A stretch of DNA of 64,000 nucleotides from Corynebacterium glyciniphilum AJ 3170 (GTDB lineage: Bacteria > Actinomycetota > Actinomycetes > Mycobacteriales > Mycobacteriaceae), in NCBI RefSeq assembly GCF_007673095.1, contig NZ_VDYZ01000011.1:1-64000 (forward strand), read 5' to 3'. Below, one piece after another: positions 7,895-16,832 of the stretch. A program made the translations under genes and the position numbers. Numbering within the stretch: the first letter of the stretch is position 1; each line of letters starts with the position of its first letter. A model generated the notes under the pieces. That model was given only the letters and a program-made list of their open reading frames with translations, ran no database searches and was not told where the DNA came from.

Positions 7895-8332
7895 TCACGG
7901 TGAACCCAGTGAACCCAGTGACCCCAGTGAACCGAGTGAGCCCTCTGATCCTTCCGGTACGACCAGCGCGCCGGGTTCCCAGACCGGGTACACCAGGCGC
8001 GGCGGCACGGTTTGCCAGGACTGCGACAGTTCCGCAGTCGTGCGGATGTCGGTCATCGTCTGCCACTGGCCGTCGGGACGTTGCTGCCAGCACTCGGTTG
8101 TCTGCCAGTGGAAACCGTCGCAGACGACCTTCCCCCGGTACGGCGAGTACACCGTGGCGACGGCGGTGACGTCCTCCCGCCAGATCGGGCTGGGCTGTTC
8201 GTGCTTGGGGAGCTGTGGGAGGGTCTCCGCACCGGCGGTGGGTGCGAGCCCGGCGCCCAGACCGCCCAGGGCGAGCGTGGTGACGGCGAGGGTGACTATC
8301 TTCCTCCGGATGGTCGTGACTGTTCCGGACAT
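7895..8332 (-). CDS. Secreted hypothetical protein with SLG-repeat tail
   Basis: A 145-residue protein with a signal peptide (basic TIRRK, hydrophobic LAVTTLALGGLGAGL, site after TAGA). The mature domain is small, with two cysteines and several tryptophans (VVCDGFHWQTTECWQQRPDG), perhaps a disulfide-linked extracellular domain. The C-terminus is a (GSL)n tail encoded by a 9-base tandem repeat, so its length may vary between strains. I do not recognise the family. It is divergent from the DUF3500 lipoprotein gene. Confidence 0.7.
   Translation of the reverse strand: MSGTVTTIRRKIVTLAVTTLALGGLGAGLAPTAGAETLPQLPKHEQPSPIWREDVTAVATVYSPYRGKVVCDGFHWQTTECWQQRPDGQWQTMTDIRTTAELSQSWQTVPPRLVYPVWEPGALVVPEGSEGSLGSLGSLGSLGSP
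7900..7944. repeat. 9-bp tandem repeat, five copies
   Basis: Five tandem 9-mers close to GTGAACCCA (two identical, then one- to three-base variants). On the minus strand they encode the repeating Gly-Ser-Leu tail of the secreted protein. The unit is a multiple of three, so copy-number change keeps the frame. Confidence 0.9.
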
Positions 8333-8542
8333 GACGGGAACACTTCCTTCAGCCGCAGAGCGGCGGTAGTGAATGGTTCATGTAGTTGAAACATCGAACA
8401 GACACCCTCCGGGGTTAGCAGAAGGCCGCATACCGCGACGGTGGTAGCCGAGGTGTCTGCGCCAGGGGGACGCGGTGGGCGCCCACGGCGACGAAGCTGA
8501 TGGACATCACGGAGATCCAGTACACCGACCAAGGAGCGTCCC

Positions 8543-9874
8543 ATGGCCACCCCGGCTGCCGAATCAGCGTCCACCACCGACCCCCGTCCCCGCAGGAGAA
8601 GACTGCGCCGCCACACCGCGTGGATCGCCACCGCGCTGATGACGACCGGTCTCATGCTCACCGGCTGTTCCACCGACACCGACGCCGCAGCGACGACCTC
8701 GAGTTCGGTGTCGAGTTCGGTGTCGAGTTCGGTTTCGAGCACGACGTCGGACGCAACCACGGCCGACACCACGTCGGCGACGATCTCCGACACCGCGACC
8801 GCGGCGCAGGCGTTCCTCGACACCTTGTCCGACGAGCAGCGTGAGACCGTCCTCTACGACTACGACGACGAGACCAAGACGACGTCCTGGTCGAACTTCC
8901 CCGTCACCTTCGTCGAACGCGCCGGGCTGAACCTCACCGACCTCACCGACGAGCAGAAGACCGCGGCTCTCGCGGTCCTGGAGAACCTGCTCAGTGACGA
9001 GGCGTACGAGACCGTCTCCGGCATCATGGGCGGCGACGAGTACCTTCTGGAGAACAGTGACAGCACCGAGGACTCCCTCGGCCAGTACTACATCGCCTTC
9101 TTCGGCGACCCGTCGGACAGTAGCGCCTTCGAGGTGCAGTTCGGCGGCCACCACCTCGGCATCAACGCCACCCTGGACGGTTCAACCGGCACCGTCACCT
9201 TCGCGCCCACTCACCTGGGCGTGCAGCCGGCGGTCTACAAGGACGAGGACGGCAACGAGGTCCAGCCGTTCGACGGCATCTACACCGACGCCTTCGCCTT
9301 CTACGACAGCCTCACCGCAGAACAGCAGGAGACGCTGACCAGCGGGGACGTGAGCATGTGCGCACCCGGCGACACCTGCGACTTCGAGACCGGTGACGGC
9401 CTCACCGGTGCCGACCTGGACGACGACCAGAAGGAGCTGCTGCTCGACCTCATCGCCAACTGGTCCGAGATGGCGGACGACGAGAGCAACGCCACCACCC
9501 GTGCTGAGATCGAAGCCACCCTCGACGACACCGTGATCGCCTGGTCCGGTGAGACCACCTACGACATGACCACCGGCGACGGGATCTCATTCTCGATTTC
9601 GGGGCCGAATGTCTACGTCGCCTTCCAGGCACAGCAGGGGTCTGCCGGTGCGGACGTCGACGGCGTGACCACCTCCGGGTGGGGCCACGTCCACACCATC
9701 TACCGGGACCCGACCAACGACTACGCCGGAAGCGTCGAACAGCAGGCGTCCACCGGAATGAGTGGTGGTCCCGGCGGCGACGGGGACATGGGCGGCACAG
9801 GCGACATGGGTGGAGCGCCTGCCGGCGGGCAGCCGCCGAGCGGTATGCCGGGGGACGCCGACGAGGCGGCGTAG
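8543..9874 (+). CDS. DUF3500-domain lipoprotein
   Basis: A 443-residue exported lipoprotein. An arginine-rich leader and hydrophobic segment end in the lipobox LTGC (Cys42). A serine/valine-rich linker follows, encoded by a 12-base repeat. Residues ~90-400 match DUF3500: repeated LSDEQ/LTDEQ helices, QFGGHHLGINATLDG and TFAPTHLGVQPAVY. The family has no settled function. The C-terminus is glycine/methionine-rich (GGPGGDGDMGGTGDMGG). A strong AAGGAG ribosome binding site precedes the ATG. Confidence 0.85.
   Translation: MATPAAESASTTDPRPRRRRLRRHTAWIATALMTTGLMLTGCSTDTDAAATTSSSVSSSVSSSVSSTTSDATTADTTSATISDTATAAQAFLDTLSDEQRETVLYDYDDETKTTSWSNFPVTFVERAGLNLTDLTDEQKTAALAVLENLLSDEAYETVSGIMGGDEYLLENSDSTEDSLGQYYIAFFGDPSDSSAFEVQFGGHHLGINATLDGSTGTVTFAPTHLGVQPAVYKDEDGNEVQPFDGIYTDAFAFYDSLTAEQQETLTSGDVSMCAPGDTCDFETGDGLTGADLDDDQKELLLDLIANWSEMADDESNATTRAEIEATLDDTVIAWSGETTYDMTTGDGISFSISGPNVYVAFQAQQGSAGADVDGVTTSGWGHVHTIYRDPTNDYAGSVEQQASTGMSGGPGGDGDMGGTGDMGGAPAGGQPPSGMPGDADEAA
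8699..8740. repeat. 12-bp in-frame tandem repeat
   Basis: Three copies of TCGAGTTCGGTG (the last with one change) and a partial fourth. They encode the Ser-Ser-Val-Ser linker just after the lipobox cysteine of the DUF3500 protein. Confidence 0.85.
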
Positions 9875-9894
9875 GCGGGGCAGCCCGGGCAGGA

Positions 9895-11091
9895 TCACCG
9901 TCCCCGTCTGACCAGGAACACCAGTGCGAGGACAGACAGCACGACACAGACGACGGTGACGACGCCGAGGGGCGTGACGGCGACAGCCCCACCGATACCG
10001 ACCAGCGGTGCGGCAATCGCACCGAGGCCGAAACGGGACAGTCCGAGGACCGACGACGCAGTACCCGCGAGTTCCGGATAACCCGCCAGCGCCAGCGATG
10101 CCGCCGGCGGTGCGGCGAAGGCAACGCCGGAGGCCATGACGAACAGGGACACGAGAATCACCGGCAGTGGCAGCGACCACAGACCGGTAGCGAGGATCCC
10201 GACAGAACCGACACCTGTCATCAGTACCCCGACGCCCAGCGCGCCGCGTTCGGACCAGGTGTCAGCGGTGCGTCCGGCGATCCAGCCGAAGACCATGTAG
10301 CCCGCGGAGTTTGCTCCGAACGCGAAAGCGTAGCCCTGCGGCGACAGTCCGTAGCCGTCCTGCAGGATGTACGTGGCGCCTGAGAGATAGGCGAAGAGCG
10401 CAGCATGAGTGAACCCGCAGATCAGCACGGCACCGACGAAGACCCGGTTGGAGAACAGTGTGCGGAAGTCCCGTCCGGACTGGTTCATGCCCCCGGCGGT
10501 GCGCATCTCCTTCGGCAGGGTCTCCCGGTAGATCGCCAGGGTGGCCAGCATGATGAGCACGCCGAGGGCGGACAGGAAAAGAAAGATGCCGCGCCAGTCG
10601 AGGAACCGGGCGAGCTGGCCGCCGATGACGGGGCCGATGATGGCCGCGAGTCCACCGATGACGGTGACCCGGCCGTAGAAGCGGATCAGTGCGCTGCCGT
10701 CATAGACGTCACGACCGGCGGCCTGTGCGATGACGATGCCGACTGAGCCCGCCAGGCCCTGTACAAGACGGGCAAGAATGAGGGTCTCCACGGTGGGGCT
10801 GAAGGCGCACAGGGCAGAAGCGACGATGTAGGCGATGAGACCGACGACCAGCGGAAGCATGCGTCCGAAGCGGTCGGAGATTGGGCCGGCGATGAGCTGA
10901 CCGACGGCGAGCCCGACCAGGCAGGCGGTCAATGTCAGCTGTGCCATGGAGGTGACGGTGTCGAGCTCGGCGGTCAGCGCGGGCAACACCGGCAGGTAGA
11001 GGTCCATGGAGATCGGGCCGAATACCGTCAGCAGCAGAAGCAGTGTCGCCAGCGGCGGTCCAGCCGAGCGGGCAGTGTCATGGGTGGTCAT
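9895..11091 (-). CDS. Bcr/CflA-type MFS multidrug exporter
   Basis: A 398-residue 12-TM major facilitator. The N-terminus FGPISMDLYLPVLPAL, LTACLVGLAVGQLIAGPISDRFGR (motif A) and GRDVYDGSALIRFYGRV are hallmarks of the Bcr/CflA proton-drug antiport group. It acts in the inner membrane. It is divergent from the XRE-type regulator at 11257, with 165 bases between them, so local regulation is plausible, but the repeated operator of that regulator does not occur at the matching distance from this start. Confidence 0.9.
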   Translation of the reverse strand: MTTHDTARSAGPPLATLLLLLTVFGPISMDLYLPVLPALTAELDTVTSMAQLTLTACLVGLAVGQLIAGPISDRFGRMLPLVVGLIAYIVASALCAFSPTVETLILARLVQGLAGSVGIVIAQAAGRDVYDGSALIRFYGRVTVIGGLAAIIGPVIGGQLARFLDWRGIFLFLSALGVLIMLATLAIYRETLPKEMRTAGGMNQSGRDFRTLFSNRVFVGAVLICGFTHAALFAYLSGATYILQDGYGLSPQGYAFAFGANSAGYMVFGWIAGRTADTWSERGALGVGVLMTGVGSVGILATGLWSLPLPVILVSLFVMASGVAFAAPPAASLALAGYPELAGTASSVLGLSRFGLGAIAAPLVGIGGAVAVTPLGVVTVVCVVLSVLALVFLVRRGR

Positions 11092-11214
11092 CAGTGTCTT
11101 TCGTCGTGGTATGCGTAGGCGCGTAGAGGGCGCGGGTCACGCAGGGATTGTGTGGACGATCTATTGCACCAGCCGACGGGACATCGGAGGAGGCCTCGTT
11201 GAGACAGGTACCGG

Positions 11215-11250
11215 GAGGGCCTCCTTGACTGCCGTCCTGCGCCCTAGAAT
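11215..11250 (+). promoter_or_regulatory. Operator plus leaderless promoter of the regulator gene
   Basis: The imperfect palindrome GAGGGCCTCCTT (11215-11226) is followed after 18 bases by a -10 box TAGAAT (11245-11250), and the ATG is 6 bases further on. The same layout, with the operator ending exactly 30 bases before the start codon, recurs at 12278 and 14152. The operator overlaps the -35 region. Confidence 0.6.
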
Positions 11251-11256
11251 GTCGGT

Positions 11257-12168
11257 ATGGACAACCGCGCTGAGGTCAAGGAGTTCCTCACGACGCGTCG
11301 TGGACGAATCACGCCCGACGACGTCGGTCTTCCTGCCGGTCTGAACCGTCGGGTCGCAGGACTGCGCAGAACCGAAGTCGCGGCCCTCGCGGGCGTGAGC
11401 GTGGAGTACTACACACGCATCGAACGCGGACAGATCAGTGGCGTGTCGCCGGAGATCCTCGACGCGATCGCGAAGGCGCTGCGTCTGGATGACGCTGAGC
11501 GTGCGCACCTGTTCGACCTCGCCCACGCCGCGAGCCCGGTCGCCAGACCACCACGGAAGCGCACCCCGAAAGGGTGGACGCCGCACCAGAGCCTGCAGTG
11601 GATCCTCGATGCCGTCACTGACGGTCCCGCATTCGTCAGGAACGGCCGCATGGACATCCTCGCCACCAACATGCTGGCCCGGGCGTTCTACCGGGACACT
11701 TTCGACATGCCTGGACAGCCGCCCAATATCGCTCGCTTCACCTTCCTCGACGACCGGGCACGCGGCTTCTACCCCGACTGGGAGAAGTTCGCCGATGTCA
11801 CGGTGGCGATCCTGCGCACCGAAGCCGGTCGCGACCCTCACAACAAGGAACTCCACGACCTCATCGGTGAGCTCTGTACCCGCAGCATGGAGTTCCGTAC
11901 ACGGTGGGGCGCGCATAACGTCCGTCACCACGGCACAGGCTTCAAGACGTTCTGCCACCCGGTTGTCGGCGAGATGACCCTGGCCTACGAAGGCATGGAC
12001 ATGGAGTCTGAACCGGGCCTGTCGATCACCGTGTACGCCGCCGAACCGGGTTCACCGTCGGCCGAGCGGATGCAGCTCCTCGCGTCCTGGGGCGCCAGTG
12101 AGTATGCGGACACGGAGAACTCCGAAAACTCTACGGTCAACGAGGCCTCAGCGGGAGATCAACGGTAG
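11257..12168 (+). CDS. XRE-family regulator with MmyB-like ligand-binding domain
   Basis: A 303-residue regulator. Residues ~25-85 form an XRE helix-turn-helix (RRTEVAALAGVSVEYYTRIERG), and residues ~105-275 the MmyB-like (MLTR) ligand-binding domain recognisable by LQWILDAVTDGPAFVRNGRMDILATN and WRAHNVRHHGTG-like motifs. Such proteins commonly control neighbouring NAD(P)-dependent oxidoreductases. It carries at its own promoter the operator shared with the SDR and aldo/keto reductase genes downstream, so it probably controls all three. The C-terminus has a short ENS-ENS repeat. Confidence 0.88.
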   Translation: MDNRAEVKEFLTTRRGRITPDDVGLPAGLNRRVAGLRRTEVAALAGVSVEYYTRIERGQISGVSPEILDAIAKALRLDDAERAHLFDLAHAASPVARPPRKRTPKGWTPHQSLQWILDAVTDGPAFVRNGRMDILATNMLARAFYRDTFDMPGQPPNIARFTFLDDRARGFYPDWEKFADVTVAILRTEAGRDPHNKELHDLIGELCTRSMEFRTRWGAHNVRHHGTGFKTFCHPVVGEMTLAYEGMDMESEPGLSITVYAAEPGSPSAERMQLLASWGASEYADTENSENSTVNEASAGDQR

Positions 12169-12232
12169 TTAAACTGACACCGGCACCGCCACAGTCGGAC
12201 TTGCAGTGCGGGGCGTCATGATGAGGGGGTAC

Positions 12233-12271
12233 TCAGAGGGTCTCCCTCACAGGATGGAGGCGTCCTACCGT
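12233..12271 (+). promoter_or_regulatory. Shared operator plus promoter of the first SDR gene
   Basis: The 15-mer TCAGAGGGTCTCCCT (12233-12247) is followed after 18 bases by TACCGT (12266-12271), and the ATG at 12278 is 6 bases later. The identical 15-mer occurs at 14107 at the same distance from its start codon. Confidence 0.65.
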
Positions 12272-12277
12272 GAAAAC

Positions 12278-12940
12278 ATGCCTGTTATCGCCATCGCCGG
12301 CGCCGGTCCCGGTCTCGGGGCAGCTGTCGCCAAGAAGTTCGGAGCCGAGGGTTTCGCCGTCGCGCTCATCGCCCGCAATCCGGAGAGACTCGCCGCTCTC
12401 GAGCAGCAGCTGGTCGCTGAGGGCATCGTCGCGAAAAGCTATGTCGCCGACATACGTGACCATGAGGCGCTCACCACCGCGCTGGAGAGCGCCGCAGAAG
12501 ACCTGGGGCGGATCGATGTGTTGCAGTTCAGTCCCGTGCCCAGCGCGGAGTTCCTCAAGCCCGTCCTCGACACCACCGTCGAGGACCTGCGGGCGGCGGG
12601 AGAACTGTCGATCCTCGGTTCTGCGACCGCAGTACGCACGGTGCTGCCCGGCATGCGGACGGCAGGACAGGGCACGATCCTCTTCCCCAACGGTTCGAGC
12701 GCGTTGTCCCCGAACGGGAACGTCGCCGGTACGTCGACAGCTTTTGCCGGTGAATCCGCATATGCCGCGATGCTGCACGATGCACTGAAGCCTGAGGGCG
12801 TGCATGTCGCTCAGCTCATCATCCCCGGCGGTATCGACGGACCCGACCCGATCTTCGCCTCTGAGTCGCTGGCCGAGCGGCTCTGGGAACTGCACGCCAA
12901 GCCAGGCGCCTTCCGCACCACGGTCGGCGACGAATCCTGA
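12278..12940 (+). CDS. Short-chain dehydrogenase/reductase (SDR)
   Basis: A 220-residue SDR with MPVIAIAGAGPGLGAAVAKKFG (NAD(P)-binding TG-like glycine motif) at the extreme N-terminus. The active-site Ser and Tyr regions are atypical (FPNGSSALSPNGN; no clear YxxxK), so catalysis may be altered. ATG 12278 is used rather than upstream in-frame starts because the shared operator and -10 box lie at the same distance here as in two other genes. It heads a likely operon with the cyclophilin-like and second SDR genes (gaps 35 and 4 bases). Confidence 0.85.
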   Translation: MPVIAIAGAGPGLGAAVAKKFGAEGFAVALIARNPERLAALEQQLVAEGIVAKSYVADIRDHEALTTALESAAEDLGRIDVLQFSPVPSAEFLKPVLDTTVEDLRAAGELSILGSATAVRTVLPGMRTAGQGTILFPNGSSALSPNGNVAGTSTAFAGESAYAAMLHDALKPEGVHVAQLIIPGGIDGPDPIFASESLAERLWELHAKPGAFRTTVGDES

Positions 12941-12975
12941 GAACGTACACCTGAGAACGCAGAGAGGACGACCCA

Positions 12976-13338
12976 ATGGCCGACACCCCCGTCCGCATCA
13001 CCCTGGGCGAGCAGACCATCGACGCAGTGCTCCATGACAACCCTGCCGCGAACGCCCTGCGCGAGCGCCTGCCTCTTGAACTGGAGTTCCGCGACTACGC
13101 CCGTCAGGAGGTGCTTGCGGATCTCCCTGAGCCACTCACGATGAACGGTATGCCCGAGGGCTGTGACCCTGAGATCGCCGACATCGGCTACAACCACGGG
13201 CACCAGGTCATCGTGTTCCACTACTCGAAGATCGGATACTGGCCCGGGACCGCTGTGCTGGGGCATATGGACGTCGACGCGACCACCTTTCGGGGATGGA
13301 GTGAATCGAAGACCGCCCGTATCGAGGCGGTGGGCTGA
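12976..13338 (+). CDS. Cyclophilin-like fold protein
   Basis: A 120-residue protein of the small cyclophilin-like family, with the signature order VRITLGEQTIDAVLHDNPAA, LPLELEFRDYARQE and IADIGYNHGHQVIVFH. These proteins are beta-barrels often encoded next to oxidoreductases and flavin-dependent enzymes; their function is not established. It has a GAGGA ribosome binding site. It sits between two SDR genes in the oxidoreductase regulon. Confidence 0.85.
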   Translation: MADTPVRITLGEQTIDAVLHDNPAANALRERLPLELEFRDYARQEVLADLPEPLTMNGMPEGCDPEIADIGYNHGHQVIVFHYSKIGYWPGTAVLGHMDVDATTFRGWSESKTARIEAVG

Positions 13339-13342
13339 TCCA

Positions 13343-14071
13343 GTGGCCCGCATATTCGTCACCGGGGCATCGTTGGGTCTGGGGCTGCGTACGGCGACCT
13401 CGCTTGCCGAGGGGGGACACGAAGTTGTCCTTCACGCCCGGAGCGCCGACCGTATCGGGGGCCCAACGGTGCTGCAGCAGATGCACGGACATGTCTACGG
13501 TGATCTCGCTGACCTTGAGCAGGTCCGCAGTGTGGCCGGCCAGGCTGACCGTTACGGTGCGTTCGACGCCGTGATCCACAATGCCGGTGTCATCGGCGGT
13601 CCAGACCTCACCGCCGTGAACGTCATAGCACCGTATGCGCTCAGCGCTCTGTTGCAGCGTCCGGCGCGATCGATTGTGCTGTCGAGTTCCATGCACTATT
13701 CCGGCTCGCTGGACGGGGCGACCACAGCGATCGCGGGTCGGAGGGATACGAGTTACAGCGACACCAAGCTGTGGGTGACCGCGCTCTTTCACGGGATCGC
13801 ACTGCGTTGGCCTGATGTACTGGTCCATGCGGTCGACCCAGGGTGGGTGCCAACCCGTATGGGAGGGCCGTCGGCCAGCGATGATCTCACAGAAGGGCAC
13901 CGTACCCAGGAATGGCTCGCGACCGCCGCCGCCGACGACATCGTCCCGCATAGCGGTGGATACTGGCGTCATTTCGTGGCAGGAGATCCACACCCGGCGG
14001 TACACGATGAATTATTCCATGACGAGCTGATCGGTGCGCTTGAAGAACACACCGGGCTCAGCCTTCCGTAG
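13343..14071 (+). CDS. SDR/epimerase-type NAD(P)-dependent oxidoreductase
   Basis: A 242-residue SDR starting at GTG 13343 (VARIFVTGASLGLGLR). It has the NAD(P)-binding TGASLGLG, the NAG motif (IHNAGVIG), Ser in LSSSMHYSG and the catalytic YSDTK (Y-x3-K). The GTG start gives a Rossmann fold at the very N-terminus and a 4-base gap to the preceding gene, so the two are co-transcribed. The substrate is unknown; the C-terminal part (GGYWRHFVAGDPHPAVHDE) resembles SDRs acting on lipophilic carbonyls. Confidence 0.85.
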   Translation: MARIFVTGASLGLGLRTATSLAEGGHEVVLHARSADRIGGPTVLQQMHGHVYGDLADLEQVRSVAGQADRYGAFDAVIHNAGVIGGPDLTAVNVIAPYALSALLQRPARSIVLSSSMHYSGSLDGATTAIAGRRDTSYSDTKLWVTALFHGIALRWPDVLVHAVDPGWVPTRMGGPSASDDLTEGHRTQEWLATAAADDIVPHSGGYWRHFVAGDPHPAVHDELFHDELIGALEEHTGLSLP

Positions 14072-14106
14072 CCGGTCCTGGTCGGGTGGCCCTGAGACGG
14101 GGGCCT

Positions 14107-14145
14107 TCAGAGGGTCTCCCTTCCCACCGGGTGCGGTCGTAGCGT
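14107..14145 (+). promoter_or_regulatory. Shared operator plus promoter of the aldo/keto reductase gene
   Basis: TCAGAGGGTCTCCCT at 14107-14121 is an exact copy of the element at 12233. It is followed after 18 bases by TAGCGT (14140-14145) and after 6 more bases by the ATG at 14152. Confidence 0.65.
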
Positions 14146-14151
14146 GGGGGT

Positions 14152-15147
14152 ATGAGTAAAAACACGATGGAATATCAGCACCTGGGCCGTTCCGGGCTCC
14201 TGGTGAGCAAGATCGGGCTGGGATGCATGAACTTCGGTGATGCCACCGGTGAATCTGAAGCGTTCGGGATCATGGACCGGGCGGTCGAGCTCGGCGTGAA
14301 CTTCTTCGACACCGCGGATGTCTACGGTGGTCCGCAGAAGCCGGACATGGAGCAGGGCTTCGGCACGTCCGAGGAGATCGTCGGCAAGTGGCTCAAGAAG
14401 TCCGCTCACCGCGACGACGTCGTTCTGGCGACCAAGGTCTACCAACCCATGGGGCTGAGCCCGAACGACCGCCGACTGTCCGCCTACCACCTCAAGCGCG
14501 CCTGCGAGGCGAGCCTGCGCCGGTTGCAGACCGACCACATTGACGTCTACCAGATGCACCATGTGGACCGGTCGACGCCGTGGGAAGAAATCTGGCAGGC
14601 GATGGAGCAGCTCATCGCCGAGGGCAAGATCACCTACGTCGGCTCCAGCAACCACGCCGGGTGGGACGTCGCGACCGGACAGATGACCGCCACCGCACGC
14701 AACACACTGGGGCTGGTGTCCGAACAGAGTCTGTACAACCTGACGAACCGAGCCGTCGAGCAGGAGCTGATCCCTGCTCTCGAGCATTTCGGTATTGGAC
14801 TGATCCCGTGGAGTCCGCTGGCCATGGGGGTGCTAGCAGGACGCCCGAAGGACGGGGAGAAGACCGAGCGCCGTGCCCTTCAAGGTGATGCCTACGACGC
14901 AGTGGCTGACCAGCTTGATGCCTACGAGTCACTGTGCGCGGAACTCGGACACTCGCCCGCAGAAGTCGCCCAGGCCTGGCTGCTCCATCAGCCCGTGGTT
15001 TCGACGGTCATCGCGGGCTCACGGACGACAGCACAGCTCGAGGCAGCCGTGGACGCTCTTCATGTGAACTTCGACGACAGCGCTCTGGACGAACTCGACC
15101 GCATCTGGCCGGGCCCGGGTACTGCGCCGATGTCCTACGCCTGGTGA
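14152..15147 (+). CDS. Aldo/keto reductase
   Basis: A 331-residue AKR barrel of the bacterial oxidoreductase type. The tetrad is visible: Asp and Tyr in NFFDTADVYGG, Lys in VVLATKVYQP and His in VYQMHHVDRST. C-terminal PVVSTVIAGSRTTAQLEAAV is the NADPH-phosphate binding segment. It reduces an aldehyde or ketone. Its promoter carries the operator shared with the regulator at 11257 and the SDR operon, so it belongs to that regulon. It converges on the GT87 gene with an 18-base gap. Confidence 0.92.
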   Translation: MSKNTMEYQHLGRSGLLVSKIGLGCMNFGDATGESEAFGIMDRAVELGVNFFDTADVYGGPQKPDMEQGFGTSEEIVGKWLKKSAHRDDVVLATKVYQPMGLSPNDRRLSAYHLKRACEASLRRLQTDHIDVYQMHHVDRSTPWEEIWQAMEQLIAEGKITYVGSSNHAGWDVATGQMTATARNTLGLVSEQSLYNLTNRAVEQELIPALEHFGIGLIPWSPLAMGVLAGRPKDGEKTERRALQGDAYDAVADQLDAYESLCAELGHSPAEVAQAWLLHQPVVSTVIAGSRTTAQLEAAVDALHVNFDDSALDELDRIWPGPGTAPMSYAW

Positions 15148-15165
15148 AGCAACGGCGGGCAGACA

Positions 15166-16602
15166 TCATGTGGGTTGTCGGCTCAACGAGGGTGCGGCCT
15201 GGCCTCTGGATGAGTGTTCTCCGGTAGTTCCGGTTGCACTGTGGCGCCCTGTCGGTGTGGGCTTCCGCGCAGCAATGACCACCGTGATGAGCGTGATACT
15301 GAGACCGAGTAGGGCGGTGAGGTCGGCCCACGGTAACGCGATACCGGCGTTGAGGTGGCGGCTGGTCACCTGGTCATTCAGGGGCGGGTAGAGCAGGAGC
15401 GTGAACGTGGAGACGGCAATGACCGTGGCTGTTGATCCGCGGTGTTCCAGCGTGAACCCGAGAATGAGCGAGCCGAAGATCACGGGGATGCAGACCAACG
15501 CATAGTGATTCCACATCAGGCCTGACGAGATTGTTGCGGCGGTGTAGGCCCCGAGGAGCACGATGACAGCGGAGTGGTTCCTGTTGAGTCGGGCTGCGAG
15601 GACGGCCCCGGCGAACAGCACCACAAAGACGACGACAGGGTAGATCGATGTGATGGTGGGGGTGTCGGTCACGATCGGGGCGATACCGTCGCGGTCGGCG
15701 GCATCGTTGAGTGACAGTATCGAGGCGAAGGACCTGTTTGTTCCGGTGACGATGGTCTCCGACGACATCCGCGTCAACGTGTCGATCCAGGTGCCGAAAA
15801 GCTGGGTGCCGCCGGAGATCAGCGAGGCGAGCACGGCGAGGATCGCTGTCATTGCCGCAGAGATGCCGCCTTTCCGGTAGTTGCGGAACAACAGCATGAG
15901 CGGGATGAGCCCGAGGGGCGTCAGCTTGATCACCCCGACGAGACCCAGCATGACGCCGCCGGTGAGTGGTCTGCGGGGGATGACGGCGATGCTGCAGATC
16001 GTCAGGCAGAGGATCAGGGGAGTGGTCTGGCCGAGCCAGGACCCGGTCTGGAACGCGCTGAGGAACCATCCCGCCACGGTCGCGGGGACAAGGACCAGGA
16101 ACGGAATGCTCGTTTTCGCCCACAGGGCCCAGGAGGCGCTGATGAGAATGGGCAGACACAGTCCACTGATGAATGTCAGACCGGTGACTGAGGCGTCGAA
16201 GTCCATGAGGTTGGTCAGAGGGGATATCAGCTCGGCGAGACCTGGTATGTGGACGTAGGGGTGGGGCGCCACGGAAGTGTCGTGGTTGCTGATGATGTCG
16301 CGCCAGGCAGGGCCTGACCATGCAGCGAAGTCGGAGGGGTCGTGGTCGTAGATATGTTCCTTGTCGCCCTGGTTAGCCAGGGTCCCGGCGATCCACAGTG
16401 ATGACCAGTCGTCCGGTTGTTGCCGCCCGTTCCAGAACAGGGAGTTGATGAAGCCACACACCAGCGCAATGAGGGTCACCGGAAGTGTGAGAACTGCAGG
16501 CGGTGCGATTCTGGCGGGGTGGACGGCAGCGGGCATGGGCATAAGAGTAGAGGACGCTTGATTTACATCATTGATCGCATATGGATTCGCACCGGTAGAC
16601 AT
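15166..16602 (-). CDS. GT87-family membrane glycosyltransferase
   Basis: A 478-residue polytopic membrane protein with about ten hydrophobic segments and the DUF2029/GT87 layout: WNGRQQPDDWSSLWIAG in the first extracytoplasmic loop with an Asp pair, HPYVHIPGLAELISPLTNL and the hydrophobic core with FQTGSWLGQTTPL. GT87 enzymes use a polyprenyl-phosphate sugar, usually mannose or arabinose, to extend cell-envelope glycans in actinobacteria. The tail is a basic Ser/Thr-rich cytosolic extension. The start may be the Met 20 codons in; neither has a clear ribosome binding site. Confidence 0.8.
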   Translation of the reverse strand: MSTGANPYAINDVNQASSTLMPMPAAVHPARIAPPAVLTLPVTLIALVCGFINSLFWNGRQQPDDWSSLWIAGTLANQGDKEHIYDHDPSDFAAWSGPAWRDIISNHDTSVAPHPYVHIPGLAELISPLTNLMDFDASVTGLTFISGLCLPILISASWALWAKTSIPFLVLVPATVAGWFLSAFQTGSWLGQTTPLILCLTICSIAVIPRRPLTGGVMLGLVGVIKLTPLGLIPLMLLFRNYRKGGISAAMTAILAVLASLISGGTQLFGTWIDTLTRMSSETIVTGTNRSFASILSLNDAADRDGIAPIVTDTPTITSIYPVVVFVVLFAGAVLAARLNRNHSAVIVLLGAYTAATISSGLMWNHYALVCIPVIFGSLILGFTLEHRGSTATVIAVSTFTLLLYPPLNDQVTSRHLNAGIALPWADLTALLGLSITLITVVIAARKPTPTGRHSATGTTGEHSSRGQAAPSLSRQPT

Positions 16603-16778
16603 ACGGCGTTCGACGTGAGGTACGGCCCACCCCTCACTATCCTCTTACAACTTCTCTGAACTCCCCGGCGCAGGTTCGACCAGGTGAAGTGCCACTGTCC
16701 GAACCGTTGCATCGGCCCCGGCCGGTTCAGCGAAGACGACGTCCGCGATACTCTTCACGAGGACGAGCTACACTGAGG

Positions 16779-16796
16779 TAGTTGATGTATCAACTA
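16779..16796. promoter_or_regulatory. Perfect 18-bp palindromic operator upstream of pirin
   Basis: TAGTTGATGTATCAACTA has 8-base perfectly complementary arms separated by 2 bases, the size and shape of a MarR-type dimer site. It lies 36 bases before the pirin start. The cognate regulator is not adjacent. Confidence 0.7.
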
Positions 16797-16832
16797 TCTC
16801 CGTCGTGAACGATGCCGGTTGAAGGGTCCGCA

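Noticed and set aside
6507-8369. Long plus-strand ORF of 620 codons opposite the monooxygenase
   Set aside because: It is the antisense shadow of the monooxygenase gene, with low-complexity Arg/Gly/Val-rich sequence and no domain.
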